Shown: positions 33,033-45,359, counted from the stretch's first letter. The stretch is 64,000 nt of DNA from Harmothoe impar (GCA_947462335.1 OX381715.1:38416650-38480649), one strand, 5' to 3'. The notes: generated by a model from the sequence alone, not told the origin. Program-made: numbers and translations.

Positions 33033-33106
33033 ATTACCCCTCTAGCTCAGTTGGTAGAGCCGTGGGAGATGTAGTCTGAGGGTCAGTAGTTCCAGTCCCG
33101 GCAGGA
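33033..33106 (+). repeat. tRNA-like sequence
   Basis: CTAGCTCAGTTGGTAGAGCC is an excellent A box/D-arm and AGTTCCAGTCCCGG sits at the T-arm position. The B box departs from GGTTCGAATCC and the acceptor ends do not pair well. A pseudo-tRNA or SINE head is likelier than a working tRNA gene. A second one (TGGTGTAGTGGTCATG, GGTTCAAATC) is at about 33,455-33,520. Confidence 0.4.
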
Positions 33107-33524
33107 AACTCTCATGCAAACTACATTCCTCCTGATGCAATTCTAAAGTATGATATATTTTGGTACACTGAAATGTTACTATTGAAAATATGCAGAGGAT
33201 AAAACCAATGTATCTCTACAATCTGCATGAAAGATAGTAAAATTTACTTTGAAAAACATCTATAGGCCATCAAGATTACACTCCAACTAATGGTAGTTCA
33301 GCACTTATTAGTGCATTACAGCAATAGGGTAATTTTCATATTAACCCTTAAGACATGAACAGTCTAGTCCTAAAATTGTCCCCAGGGATCCTGTGTTGAC
33401 CTCATTCCCATTCACACAGAAGTAGGAGGTGTTTCAATGCACCTGACATGCAGGATTCACTGGTGTAGTGGTCATGGTTCAGGACTATGGATTGGAACCT
33501 GGGGGTTCAAATCTCCAAGATGTT

Positions 33525-35665
33525 GAATATGTGAGCCTTTTTAGAACCCAGGTCTGCATCTACAGTAGATTCTACTGTAGGTCTACAGCAGAATTTACTG
33601 GAACCAAAGTTGCCCCCAATAGTTGCTGTACAGGAACACTACTTACTTCTAACAGTGCACTTCCCAATCCCCACTTACTCATTCAAATAGAACCACTACT
33701 CAACATGCAAACAAACTCAACGAACCATTTCAGAAACTTCATATTGTGTTGACTGACAGCATAGCTCCAGATGGTATGAAAATATCCATGGTCATTCGCG
33801 TCAATTAGCCATAAATAGGGCATAAGTGTCAAGAGATGGGAGATGAGGGGAAAGAGTTTGTTGCCCACGCTGTGGGAGACCACTGTGAAGGCCGACATAA
33901 GGGTTTAGGCGAGCTTCAGACCCTCAGGCGACTTGCTTAATTACACCTACATTCTTCTGCATGGTAGAGGCAGTCCTGGAGGCACCTTAAATTAAGCAAG
34001 CAGCTGAATGTATGGCCTTGCTGCTGTAAGTCATAGTAGCGGAAGCCTACAAAGTCTGTACATCTCATTGTGGTACACAGCATGTGATGAAGCAGAACTT
34101 GGTCGATCTGTTTATGCTGGAATTGTGCTGCAACATGAGTACTGTCATATTTAATGCATCTTTTGTCATATCAGAATGTATGTCTACATGCCGGGACATA
34201 TCCATGTGAACAGAGACCACACCTGGGAAGAGAAGTTAACGTAGGTATGTACTCTCTGCATAATTACACAAGCCTAAGGGTCGTTTTCCCATTTATTGGA
34301 GAGCCAACCATCCAAAATCAGAAAAAGGATAAAGATACAATCAGCGCCCCTTTAAATGAATTTGAGAATCTAGGCATCTTAGTTCTGTGATGATGTATTT
34401 GACAATTGATTTACCTGCTTGATACAGCAGAAATCACAGTGCTCCTAATCAGCTGAGCAAAATAGCAGGCACATGCCAACACACTACACAGTGACGCCAA
34501 TATGTAAGAAAAAACCCTTTAGTGTCAATTTGTCTGGCACCCTTCGTTATCTAGCTTGACATGCTTGACACCAGCCTGCCACGGTTCCTGACAAAGGCAG
34601 CAGACAGCCAGCTATTTATGTACTGGTACTATAGAGGTATGGCAGAATGTGACATACTCAACAATGCCTATTGTGAGTAACATACAAAAGAAGATTGATA
34701 TAATGCTTAACAGGGCTCTTGCCAAAGCGATGATGCAAACGCTAATTTATCCGTATTATGTTCATGCATTGACTGATTTATACTTCATTTCATGAATTAG
34801 TTCTAGATGTGAGGGAGTCCGGGTCAACAGAATACAAGGTTTAAATGTTATTTTCAGAAAGGTCTCCTGATATTCTAGTCAATGTAGGGACAACACAACA
34901 ACAAAGGGTATGAAACAAGTGTGCATTACAAAAAAAAAGCAAAATCCTACGATTCACCGCAACACAGTTTACATCTTTTATATATATATATATGCTAAGA
35001 TAACCATGATTTTCTAGGAAATGCCCTTGACCTATATTCCAAACCATGTTAAGTGTTACCATCGCAACTGGATATTGAAAGCAGAGCCATTGGCCAAGGT
35101 ACAGTGTAAAGCCTACCATGAGCACCAATGAACAAAGTCTATGTCTCATCAAAATTGTGCTGTCAATCTCTTCATTATGTGTGTACAGAACTCAACACTG
35201 ATTGTTTATTGACCCTGCAATTATTTCTGATAACAAGCTCAGGACTAAGGAGCTTCCTATTTATAGATAAATCTATAGGTTCATATTTATGACAATCAGA
35301 ATTAGCTAGTGTAGTTACAAGGATGTCAAAAATCCCTATTGCCGGAAATTACGGTGTGGAGAAGAGTGAGGTGACATGGGGACTCTGGCATGACCTGCTA
35401 ATAAGAATTGAGTAGAAGCAACATGTTCTAGCCCTCAGGCTGCATGCTCATGTACATGTACATGTAGAGGGGGTCCTGGAGAGGCAACTTCAATTAGCAG
35501 TCCACCTCAGTGAGAGCATTACTGCTGCCAATCACGGTAGCAGAAGCCCTCGAATTCCATCTATGTCAGGGGGTCTGGTTTAAAGGTATATGCCAGCGTC
35601 TACACATACAGCACCTGGTGGTAAAAAAAGGGAACTACCTACAACCATGATAAAAGCATGTCTCT
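33525..35665. other. No gene seen; repeat fragments
   Basis: Pieces of the repeat named at 31,600 recur at 33,890-33,995 and 35,330-35,500. A short (TA)n is at 34,980. No RNA gene or ORF with a recognisable domain was found. Confidence 0.35.
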
Positions 35666-35670
35666 CTGTT

Positions 35671-35925
35671 GTTTATGTTCTAACTCATCTTTATTAACCC
35701 TCTAAATGTCAGACTCTGGCATTCTACACATCTTGTCACTGTGTTTTGCTACTGCCAAAAGTTATGCATTACTCTATAATAACCCATCTTGGCCGATTTG
35801 GTTTATGTTCTAACTCACCTTTATTAACCCTCTAAATGTCAGACTCTGGCATTCTACACATCTTGTCAATATGTTTTGCTACTGCCAAACGTTATGCATT
35901 ACTCTATAATAACCCATCTTGGCCG
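35671..35925. repeat. 130-bp direct tandem duplication, two copies
   Basis: GTTTATGTTCTAACTCA starts a unit at 35,671 and again at 35,801, and both copies run to CCCATCTTGGCCGA. Only a handful of differences separate the copies, so the duplication is recent. Confidence 0.85.
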
Positions 35926-36160
35926 ACTAAATATTTGAATAAGTCCCCCACTGTATCAATTTATCAATGAATCATTTTGGATGTAAAGTGTATCGTATGA
36001 TCCTATGTACAGATGGCTAAGGTTCTGATCACAAATTGTCGGTGAATTTCTCTTCTGTGTTGCAAAATATAGAAAAAACGCAATTAATTTCTTTTGTGTT
36101 TTACCCTAAATCGGGTATGGTTCATCGGTTTCACCAATAATCTCCTCCAAACATAATAAT

Positions 36161-36779
36161 TATGTGGATCAGCAAGGGAAAAGGGACCTCCGCGGGGGAT
36201 TTTTAGTTCCAACTTTGGCCACCAGGGGGCTCCATATAGCCAACAATGTTCAAAATATCATAAAAATTGTTCTATACTACTTTTTGATGGAGAATACAAT
36301 AAGCCACTTTAGAAGTTTCCAACTTTAGTGAAAACCTTCCATATTTGGAATGTAAAAAGAACGTTTTTGGGCCTAAATTAGTGTTTTTGCACTTGTTGGT
36401 TGCCATGGAAACAAAATTTTCATTCTAAATTGCATTTTTCAAGAAATTAATGATTACAGGCCCCACAAAGATTTCTATACTGAAAACGGAATGTAAATCC
36501 CATTTTAAGATAAAAAGCTGTGACCAAATGTTTGAAAAAGTTAGGATATTTGGGAATTTTCGTAATTATGCTAATTAGATAGAGATATCTGTAAAACAAA
36601 GTAAGATAGAGCTTATTGGCATTTGAGATTGGACAGTGCCCACACATATTCAACGAGCCATTTCTAAAGAACTAGAAGTGGTACCTGCTAACGAAATATA
36701 TCACTGGAAAGCTGATGACCTCAATTTTATAATTGAGTTTAACCTTTGGAGGACCCTTTTCCCTCGACTGTCCACGTAT
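36161..36779. mobile_element. 619-bp MITE, copy B (inverted)
   Basis: Same length as and highly similar to 19,399-20,017, but in opposite orientation. Termini are TATGTGGATCAGCAAGGGAA and CCCTCGACTGTCCACGTAT. Confidence 0.75.
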
Positions 36780-36784
36780 GAGAA

Positions 36785-38100
36785 GTTTGGTTGTAATATT
36801 ATTCGTCAATATTTCATAGGATTTAATTTGATGCTGAAAACTGGGGTTTGTACCATATGTGGCCATAGTTAAGGATGTCCTATCTTCAAATGTCAATATA
36901 TCAAAAGGTATTTATTTTGTTTGCTTCCATCACATCATCATGCATCAAACTAATATAATCAGAAGTGATTAAGAGATATAATTGGTAGAATAGAATTGAC
37001 CGAACCCTCCCGTATACCTTTAGTGTCAATGCTGAGGCAGAGGTTGATGGCCCTGATTGGTTTGTAGCTTTGGCCAGAATTTTCTATGGCCTTGTTGGTA
37101 TCTAGTCATCCACAAATAGAATCAGCTAAAACTGTCGGGGGAGGAAAGCAGCATGGCTACCTTCATATATAATATTGATTCTGTCATTTCAGGATGTATA
37201 CTGCTGGTTTAACTATACAGGAGTCATTTTTCTCCTAAATAACCTCTACTCTTGTACTTCATGGCTTTACCAAATACAATGGCAGAAGCTGCGGTAGGCA
37301 CTTACCATGAGTCGACAGACTGTCTATGTGCGGGGGAGCTAGCATATACATGCACTCCCATAATGCACTACACATGTAGTCATGAAGTCATTAAGGATTG
37401 TGCAGCGAGTTCTTGTTTTCCGATTACTAATCAGGAGAGGATAGTGTTGTAAGTACTGGGATAAAGGAAATAGCATATTTTAGAGCCAATTATCCAAAAT
37501 TAGGAATGATGGTGAAATTGGTGGGAAATGAAAATCTTATCACGATTCTGCCATGACCTAGTTGGCCTTACATCTGCTTTAAAAATCTGATAAAGCTAAC
37601 ACTGCAATAGTCTTAAAGGGCTGAACAATGTAGCAGACACATGCCCATATATTTTATGATGATGCCAATATGTATGATGGATGCCTCCATTTTAGTAACA
37701 TCAGATTCTATTATTTTTTTAGATTAGAAAAGATAATGTGCTCCACAGCACACAACCGCCTTCTCTGATGAAGGCAATGCCAGAAACCTATTTATATTAT
37801 GAGACGTATGATAAAATGTGGCCTTTACAATATTTGCTGTCGTTAGTAACATATGAGTCAGTCTATATGAAAACCTGCCGGACACCGGCTATAGCCGGCA
37901 AAAACTCTGCCAGTCCGTCAGAAAGAGGGCTACTGCCCAGTAAACACAACGACGTTGGTCAGACGTAAATCTACGTCGAATTTTGGTCTGAACTACGTAA
38001 TTTTAGTAGGTTTATCAACGTCAAAACATTAAGGTTTATCTACCAGGTCCTGCAGGTCTGATTTACATAGCTCCTGAAGACGTAAATCTATGTTTAACAC
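36785..38100. other. No gene; partial MITE next to the second Ngaro-like element
   Basis: 37,936 begins GCCCAGTAAACACAACGACG and continues with ACGTAAATCTACGTC repeats, like a CCCAGTG-type MITE whose other end is not found before the retroelement starts at 38,101. The rest is AT-rich without genes. Confidence 0.4.
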
Positions 38101-38421
38101 ATTATATATAATGTATATTATAAATAATTTAGATAAAAGAGTGAGTCGCGCAACCAACCCTGATGTATAGCGTAGCATAGGCGCTACTTACTATAACTTA
38201 TAGAGGAGTGAGCGGACGCTCTGGTGGCCAGTGTACCTCGGTACCCTTGGCAAATGTATGGCCTGGTTTCAGAATTCTCTCTTTGTAGTGTCTAAAGAAA
38301 CCGCAGGTGCACCGAGACGCGGCTGCAGGTTCCAGTGTAGCAGGAGGGAGGCTATATATAGGGCAGCGCGCGCAGTAAACAACCAGTTGCTGCCAGAGAG
38401 GATGTGAAAACAGGAGACTCT
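38101..38421 (+). repeat. Ngaro-like repeat A1
   Basis: Starts ATTATATATAATGTATATTA and ends GAAAACAGGAGACTCT. It contains a TATA box (GGCTATATATAGGGC, about 38,351-38,365), giving the likely promoter for gag about 150 bp downstream. Confidence 0.85.
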
Positions 38422-38518
38422 ATATCACTGTACCACTGTACCACTGTACTAGGAGGATTTTTATATTGTTTTATAATTCCTTTTATTTCTGCTTGTAGTG
38501 GAAATACTCTCAGCAACT

Positions 38519-39878
38519 ATGGGCCCCCCGAAGAAGAAAGTAGTGGCAGTGGCCACTGCAAGGACCAGGTCTGGGAAGACAGCAGCCCAGCCAGCCAAGG
38601 TTGGGAGACCAGCCAGGAAGACAGCCAACAAGACACCAGCTCCTTCCTCCCCCACCACACAGCCTTCTACACCTTCACTCACCCCTACAGCAGCCACCAA
38701 TGCCAAGGACATGGAAGGTATGAAGTCACAACTTTCTGATATTGGTTCAATTCTGTCTTTGATGAGGGGAGACAAAGTAAAATCCAACATGGCCGCCAAG
38801 GGGGAGGAGGTGCTCCGGCAGCATGCCATGAGGTTAGGCAGCCATCTTGAATATCAACATGTTCCAACTTCTACTAGTGCTCCTACAGCTTCTACAACTT
38901 CTAAAGTTCACAAAAAGAAACCAGTTGTTCATGTGAGTGATGATGACTCTGCTTCAGACATGTGTTTGAATTTTGACATAAGTTCTTCAGTTTTGCAGGG
39001 ACATGGTAGACATAGAGGTAGGCACATGTCTGCTGACCCCTATGCAGCCCCTTTCACAGCCCACAGCTCTACTTCAAGGAAGAGGCACGCGACTTCAACC
39101 CTCAACAGCTTCCCAGAGTCAGCAGATGACATGAGGGAGGGACATGAAGTCAGGACACAGGTTGCCCAGATGTTGGTTGCCAATCTTGGGCCTGTGCCAC
39201 GAGCTTCAGTTGGTAAGAGAACTTTTGCTTATATGCACATTGTCAGAGGAAAGGAGAGAGCCAGAGCCAGCTTAGGCGAGCTTAACGAGTCAGAGTATAA
39301 TTGGGGATTTTTACAGTGTATATTCAATGACAAGAACACAGAGCAAGAAAGGAAGCAGATGGTAAGGCATATCGAGGAAGTAAATGAAGACGCTATGGTC
39401 TACGAATGGGAGGATGTTAGGGAGTGGTCAGAGGAGGTCGCATCAAGAGTGGCCTCCTCTGATGACCTATCAAATAGACAAACTTAGATCAAAGATTTCC
39501 CAGGTCAGGAAGAAAGCAAGCCACAGCACAGGGAAGGGGGATGATGAATCTTCATACAAGATGTCCGCAGAGGTGGCCGCAGCCAACAAAGCTCCCCCTT
39601 GTAGGCAGTTTAACATGGGCCAATGTCAGTCACATGGGGACCATGTCTTCAACTGGTTTAGGCACTTCCACATTTGCTCCTTCTGCATTTATAACAAGTG
39701 TGCATTCTACTCCCACCCCGAGCATAGCTGTAAGACAAAGCAAGTCAAACAAGAAAGGAAGGATTGGTACCAGAACAAACAGGGCCAGAGTCAGGGGTAT
39801 AGCAACCAAGGGTACAACAACCAAGGGGGTAGCAACCAGAACGGGAACAAGAAAGAGGGATCGGGGTTTGGGAAGTAA
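38519..39878 (+). pseudogene. Gag-like gene with a frameshift
   Basis: The first part (to TAG at 39,485) encodes a basic Pro/Thr/Lys-rich N-terminus and a helical domain (GKRTFAYMHIVRGKER region). The sequence then continues in another frame (open to 39,878) with a Cys/His cluster (CRQFNMGQC, then C-x2-C, C and H residues) and an Asn/Gln/Gly-rich tail. In a normal Gag these would be one protein, so a one-base shift around 39,440-39,487 is inferred. It could be a mutation or, less likely, programmed frameshifting. I start it at ATG 38,519; an in-frame ATG also exists at 38,498. Confidence 0.7.
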
Positions 39879-39895
39879 CTCCTAGGAATCTGGAG

Positions 39896-40321
39896 ATGCT
39901 GGATGAGGATCCCCCACTTGACTTTAGGCAAGCCATGGATCTTAGTCAAGCGGTCTCTAAAACAAACACTGTACCTTCATGCAACCCAGTACCTAGCAAT
40001 ACCCCTGTACTTAACCTGGAGAAACAGGCCCCTGTACTTACTCAGACAATGCCCGACAACGATAATCCTAACATCAGAGTCGAGAGTAGCCAGCCTCTCA
40101 AGGCTAAGGCTTCGCCCAGTTCAGCTACAAGTAAGACCCTAGAGCAGTATAAGGGTTATCTTCAGCAGAATTGTGACAATTGGGATAGGGCCCTGGAACA
40201 TTATGAGGATGCTCAGAAGTCAAGAAGTCCAAATTGTACAGCCAGATGCAGGACTCTTATGGAGCCGGACTTTCTACGGGCTCCAAAAACAATCAGCTGG
40301 AACAGGTCAAACTGTACATGA
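39896..40321 (+). pseudogene. ORF remnant between gag and recombinase
   Basis: A 141-codon ORF, back in the first gag frame, starts 18 bp after the gag end. The first part is Pro/Asn/Ser-rich. The second (around LEQYKGYLQQ) may be the N-terminal domain of the recombinase or the ends of a deleted pol. No RT motif is seen. Assignment is uncertain. Confidence 0.4.
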
Positions 40322-40329
40322 CATGCATG

Positions 40330-40840
40330 CTAATGTGTGGGTTTTATCCAGAATTGTTGTCCATTTTTGTGTGCTCAGTTGCTAAACAATTCTTAAAATC
40401 AATTATCAATTCATAAAGATGTCTTGTGGATCTCTAGTCATGACCACCAAAACCCTGTCAAAAGATAAAGCAGTTTCTATTCCTATACCTAGAATCAAAG
40501 GGTCTAACTATTGGCCAGTAAAACCTGTGTAAAAGCCATGCAACTTGTTCCGGGTCCAGATACTGGTCCGGTGTTCTTATCTCCTTATACCAAAGGTCAG
40601 ATGTCGACTCCTAGGGTTACGGCCCTCCTCAGATTGGCCCCGCATATGTTGGGGCAGCCGGCTGCAGCCACGGCCACAGTTCACTCTACAAGAAGATCTG
40701 GTGCACAGATCGCAGCAGGTCCGGGACTCCACAAGACGAGGTGGAGCTCCAAAGTACCTAATGTCACATGCTAATAAGGTGTCCGCACCTAAAAAATTGT
40801 ATTCCAATATTCCATCAATCATGTCAAAACAATTATACTA
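40330..40840 (+). pseudogene. Broken tyrosine recombinase fragment
   Basis: In shifting frames the conceptual protein follows a DIRS-type recombinase core: a SIPIPRIKGS strand, QLVPGPDTGPVFL, then HSTRRSGAQIAA, which is the HxxR box region, followed by RWSSKVPN. At least two frameshifts or stops separate these pieces, and a clear C-terminal Tyr is not intact. The preceding RT is missing. Confidence 0.7.
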
Positions 40841-40944
40841 AAGTCTGCAGATTATTGTTTTAACCATGACATAGCAGCTCAGTATAATTTTATTGTAAAT
40901 TTTGAAATGATTCCAATACTGGTTCACGTTCACTCAATAGCATA

Positions 40945-41265
40945 ATTATATATAATGTATATTATAAATAATTTAGATAAAAGAGTGAGTCGCGCAACCA
41001 ACCCTGATGTATAGCGTAGCATAGGCGCTACTTACTATAACTTATAGAGGAGTGAGCGGACGCTTTGGTGGCCAGTGTACCTCGGTACCCTTGGCACATG
41101 TATGGCCTGGTTTCAGGATTCTCTCTTTGTAGTGTCTAAAGAAACCACAGGTGCACCGAGACGCGGCTGCAGGTTCCAGTGTAGCAGGAGGGAGGCTATA
41201 TATAGGGCAGCGCACGCAGTAAACAACCAGTTGCTGCCAGAGAGGATGTGAAAACAGGAGACTCT
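40945..41265 (+). repeat. Ngaro-like repeat A2
   Basis: A 321-bp copy of A1 including the TATATATAGGG box. It overlaps the end of B1 by 12 bp. Confidence 0.85.
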
Positions 41266-41328
41266 CCCACCCACCATCCCTCAAGATCAGGATCAAGATT
41301 CTAATATTTATTAAAGCCAATGGCATAT

Positions 41329-41431
41329 ATTATTGTTTTAACCATGACATATGAGCTCAGTATATTGTAATAAATTTTAAAATGATTCCAATACTGGTTC
41401 GCGTTCACTCAATAGCATAATTACATATAAT
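41329..41431 (+). repeat. Ngaro-like repeat B2
   Basis: Matches B1 (40,851-40,956): ATTATTGTTTTAACCATGAC at the start and TTCACTCAATAGCATAATTA near the end. It has a few differences and a 3-bp length change. It ends the element. Confidence 0.8.
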
Positions 41432-43170
41432 TCTACATAGTGGGACTCAGACAAAGACTTGTAATATATTGCAGACAAATTTACATTTACAAACAATATT
41501 CTTACAAAGTAGCTACTTTAATTTTCAATCTCATCTCATTCTACATAGTATATTCTTGTAGTTCGATTGAACAGCCTGACAGTATAGATCTGTTGAATAG
41601 TTTTGGCTGCAGAAAGGCTTTGTATTTCTCCCATTACCACCAATGTGGTGTCCTCACAGTAAAGTGCCTCAAAGCACCTATTCATGCACAATACTTTGAT
41701 CACCTGTCCTTTATATATAAATGTACTATTGAATATGGTTTATTTGCATGATATTGAATTCATAAAACAGAAAGCTTAAATATTTTCTGTAATGTTCTTC
41801 AGTAATTTACATATTAAAATGGTTAATATTATTGTAATATACAGGGAAAAACTATTCATTATCATTGTTAGTACAAAGACTTGCTTTATATAGCAGTTTT
41901 AAATAGCAAGGTTGTACTCCGATATCCGGGCCTGCAAAAGTTGAGCTAGGCCTGCAAAGGGGAAAACATGCAGGACCGAATGTCCTGCATGGTGAAAAAG
42001 TTTTCGTATAGACTGATGAGTAGGTAGCACAACGAATTATTAAAAACGGTCAGAATACGTTAGGAAAATGACAGTGGAATCAAGTGAAATGCTGTACTGC
42101 AACCCATATGGACCTACGTATAACAGATTATTTTCTATGATTTTTTGAAAAAGTTTACACACTTGCCCTGTCAGCTCTGACCTGCCTGCTCCCTGCCACC
42201 TACGGGCTGCATGAGTGGGCCTGGTACTGGTGGTACAAGAAGAGAGGGTACTCAAAAGGATAAAAAACGTGAAGGAAATCGTATTTTTCAATTCATAAAT
42301 AATGTATTTTACCTTATAAAAGCTTTACATAACAGTATTCCATTAGTTTCTTTGCATAGTTTATTAATATTCCTGCCAATTCCTTATCAATGGGTTTATT
42401 TCTATGTCACAGGAGAAGGGGTATTGCCAATTTTAGCCAGCACATTTCTAAACCAAACCAAAATAATATTACTCAGATACCTCCATTTTATCTAGTGGGT
42501 GTGGTTCTTTGGGGTTTTAGATGATATTTCTATGGTACCAAAAACCACCAATGGCGCCGCACTGTGATACACCCTGGTTGCCTATATGTGACCGGAGGCT
42601 TGTACGCAAGGCACACTATGTAAAGATTTGATCATCAACATACGTAGGACGCAAGTCCTTTTATATGTATCGTTTTCTTTGTAAAATCACTCTGTGGAAT
42701 AAAGAAACGTATAAACTCAAAAAAAAACGCTAGTAAAGATCAATGTATTGTTGTCTAGCATGATTTAGATAATATACTTTACCACATAGTTTAAGATAAA
42801 ATACCAACCAAACTTCTGCAGTCAGGGGAATCTGTGGATAAAAGAAATCGTCTATCAACTTGATATTTCATCAGATAAACCCCTTTTTGGTTCAGGTAGC
42901 CAATTATGAATGCCTACAATAAGGTTATTCTGGAACACCACCTTTTGTATAACTATCAGTGCTATAGGTTCCATAACTATTTCTTTCAGATGGATATTAG
43001 TGTAAGCATTCTAGGGTAAAGACAACTTTTATTTTTAGCTTGCAGTAGAATCATCCAGTTGGTACTTGAATAAATATGGAATGGAGAATGGACCATTCCC
43101 CTAACAATCTATTGAGTTTTCGGCAGTGGAATACATCATTTGCCAATGGACTTTATATTATATTTAAAGA
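41432..43170. other. No gene; possible retroposed 3' end
   Basis: At 42,698 AATAAA is followed 15 bp later by a genomic A9 run (42,719-42,727), the look of a retroposed or SINE-like 3' end running from somewhere near 42,500. The rest is AT-rich with no coding support. Confidence 0.35.
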
Positions 43171-43320
43171 CAAAGGTTCACGAGTTTTGGTCTGTAGCCT
43201 GGGTTATTTCACGAGTTGAAGGTAGGGCCGTATTTCACGAGGCCGCAGGACGAGTGAAATGCGGCCCTACCTTCAACAAGTAAAATATCCCAGCTACAGA
43301 CTAAAACAAGTGTTCCTTTG
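43171..43320. repeat. 150-bp foldback
   Basis: Arms of about 65 bp (CAAAGGTTCACGAGTTTTGG onward against its complement ending at CCTTTG 43,320) surround GAGGCCGCAGGACGAG. TATTTCACGAG occurs in both arms. The neighbouring 43,310-43,540 recurs at 62,920-63,140. Confidence 0.75.
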
Positions 43321-43540
43321 TATTTATTTTTTACCTTCTTCGATTCAAATTAAATTATTATAGGGTTTGGGAGCCTAAATAGGCTAAAATGGCTTCTTTC
43401 TATGCCGTTCAAATGTAAACAAACCACCGTTTTGATGACGTCACAGGGTCGTGAAATACGGGCATGGGTTATTTCACGGGGGGAGTGTAATACAGACCTC
43501 TTTGGTTAAGTCAATGGAGCTGCTGTATTCCATAAAAAAT
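43310..43540. repeat. Dispersed repeat shared with 62,920-63,140
   Basis: Shared blocks include TTTGTGTTTATTTTTTA, AAAATGGCTTCTTTC, CAAATGTAAACAAA, GACGTCACAGG and GTATTCCATAAAAAA, in the same order and orientation. Confidence 0.7.
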
Positions 43541-43654
43541 AAAGGAGATTATTTTTCAGTGTTCACGAAGAGCCATTGGACGCCATGGTATTATAATATT
43601 TTTCAGAGTTTCATGCTAGTTTAATACGAACATTGATTGAATCTAAATATATAG

Positions 43655-43805
43655 ACAAATGCCAACGCCCATTGATACCATCTCTGTTGTATTTCACGAG
43701 TGGGGGCTGGGGCCATATCCCACGAAGCTGCAGGCTGAGTGGGATATGCCCCAGCCCCCACGAGTGAAATACATCAGAGATGGTATCAATGTAGTTGGCA
43801 TTTGT
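43655..43805. repeat. 151-bp foldback
   Basis: The arms ACAAATGCCAACGCCCATTG (left) and its near-complement ending GTTGGCATTTGT (right) extend through GTATTTCACGAGTGGGGGCT to a small central loop. It shares the TTTCACGAG words with the foldback at 43,171. Confidence 0.8.
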
Positions 43806-43951
43806 GTTTATTTTTTATTTGAGGTCATATTATGAAGAAAAACTATCTTTTCCTAGCCCATTGAATACGGCCACATTGTATTCAATGGGGGGGCATTGAA
43901 TACGGCCCTTCAGTGCTAAAGCATAGGAGATCTTGTATTTCCAAAAAATAA

Positions 43952-44019
<68 letters not shown>

Positions 44020-44022
44020 TAT
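43952..44022. repeat. (TA)n microsatellite
   Basis: About 70 bp of alternating TA with two interruptions (GATATA near 43,984 and AATTATA near 44,016). Confidence 0.9.
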
Positions 44023-44024
44023 AT

Positions 44025-45350
44025 ACACATGTCCTTGTTCCAACGCACAAAACATGTCCTATGTTTTGTTTGTTGAGTTAATACAGCAATGCTAGATATT
44101 TATGAAAATATACAAAATCATCTTGTGTCAAGTAATTTGATATGAGGATTAATACCTTGCATTTTCAGTGAATACATCCTATGATAACAAAAGCTAGCCA
44201 TATTCAGAACATGATTATGGCTTCTTGGAGTAACTAATTGCCTTGCCAAAACCATTGATGCTCATTCCGAGTCTCTGCAGCAAATGGAGCATGGATGTCA
44301 GTCACCTGAGTGCCTAGAATATTAAGGTTTAGGCCAAGCAGTATGAGGATGTGACTGTATAATCTGCTCAGTATTCATCATGCAATAGTGATTAGATGAG
44401 CTTTTATGAGCATTCATTGCCATCTGATTACGAAGTGATTAGATTCATTACATAAGCAGTCCATTCAGTAAGCTGCTGGTCAGAGTTTGTCTTAACCACC
44501 ACTAGTACCTTTAAACAGCTACTCTAGCAGTCTGTCTAAAATTCCCAAGATATATTCATCATCTTTACACATGTTTATGGATTTTCTTCATAATACCATG
44601 ACAAATTCAAAGGTTTTCTTTCCCTAAAATGTACTCAGCTTAAGAGTGGAACGTTAGCATCATATACATGAAAGACTTATGAAAATATTCCTAGTAAATT
44701 GTATTGCAGTTCCCTTCATTGACTAGGCTTATATATTCAGGCCCAGCTTAAACTGATTTCAAATGGGGTACTGACCTGGCTTATAAACGCCGCAGGCTTA
44801 TATTTGAATGCAAAGCTAGATCTTATCCCAAAGGACATGTAAATTCCATAATTCTGATTGATGTGGGAATTTGATGCCAACTTCAGGGGCTGAATCTGTA
44901 CCCTGACATGGGACCTTTTCAGGCAGGTAATACTAGCCCCCTCCCCATTATATGTGGCCTAGTCAAACTCATTACTACAGAAGCCTCCCGGACATTTATC
45001 AAACCTTGGCTAATGTTGCTTTGTCAGTAGATTGCATCACCAAGTCATACATAACTGTTAGCACAGCTGAATCAAACAAATCACAATTCAATCTTCATCC
45101 TTTCAAAGATAATTCAGCTTCCACAATGGGAATATTAGGATGTTGATAGACTATCATCTGGCATGAGGCACTATAATTTCATGAGATCTAATCAGAATCC
45201 ATGTTTTTACAAACACTGTCCCAAACAGGAGATCTAAGGTGTGTTGACAACTAATTCCAGCTAAAGGGCATCTTGACTTCTGACAACTGATTTGACAGTA
45301 GTTAATTTGCAGAGTGGACTGGACAGATGCGGCATGAGAGCTTTGGATTT
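44025..45350. other. No gene; old repeat copy at 44,870-45,330
   Basis: 44,870-45,330 is related to 30,350-31,110 and 47,200-47,900. No coding or RNA feature is seen. Confidence 0.35.
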
Positions 45351-45359
45351 GTTCATTAA

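Larger units (their letters stand above)
38101..41431 (+). mobile_element. Internally deleted Ngaro-like element (second family)
   Basis: The layout is A1 (38,101-38,421), a coding remnant, B1 (40,851-40,956), A2 (40,945-41,265) and B2 (41,329-41,431). B1 and A2 share 12 bp. A1 and A2 are each 321 bp with about five differences that I noticed. The sequence is unrelated to the element at 4,952. It retains a gag with a frameshift and a broken 3' piece of the tyrosine recombinase; RT and RNase H are absent. It cannot be autonomous but may have been mobilised in trans. Confidence 0.85.

Noticed and set aside
33033..33106. Functional tRNA gene
   Set aside because: The A box is good, but the acceptor stem and B box do not hold up.
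38461..38867. Minus-strand ORFs over the second gag
   Set aside because: Shadow frames; the plus strand has the gag-like domains and lies downstream of the A1 promoter.
38101..41265. The 321-bp direct repeats as LTRs of an LTR retrotransposon
   Set aside because: A B1-A2-B2 arrangement and a tyrosine recombinase remnant are present; LTR ends (TG...CA), primer-binding site and target duplication are not.
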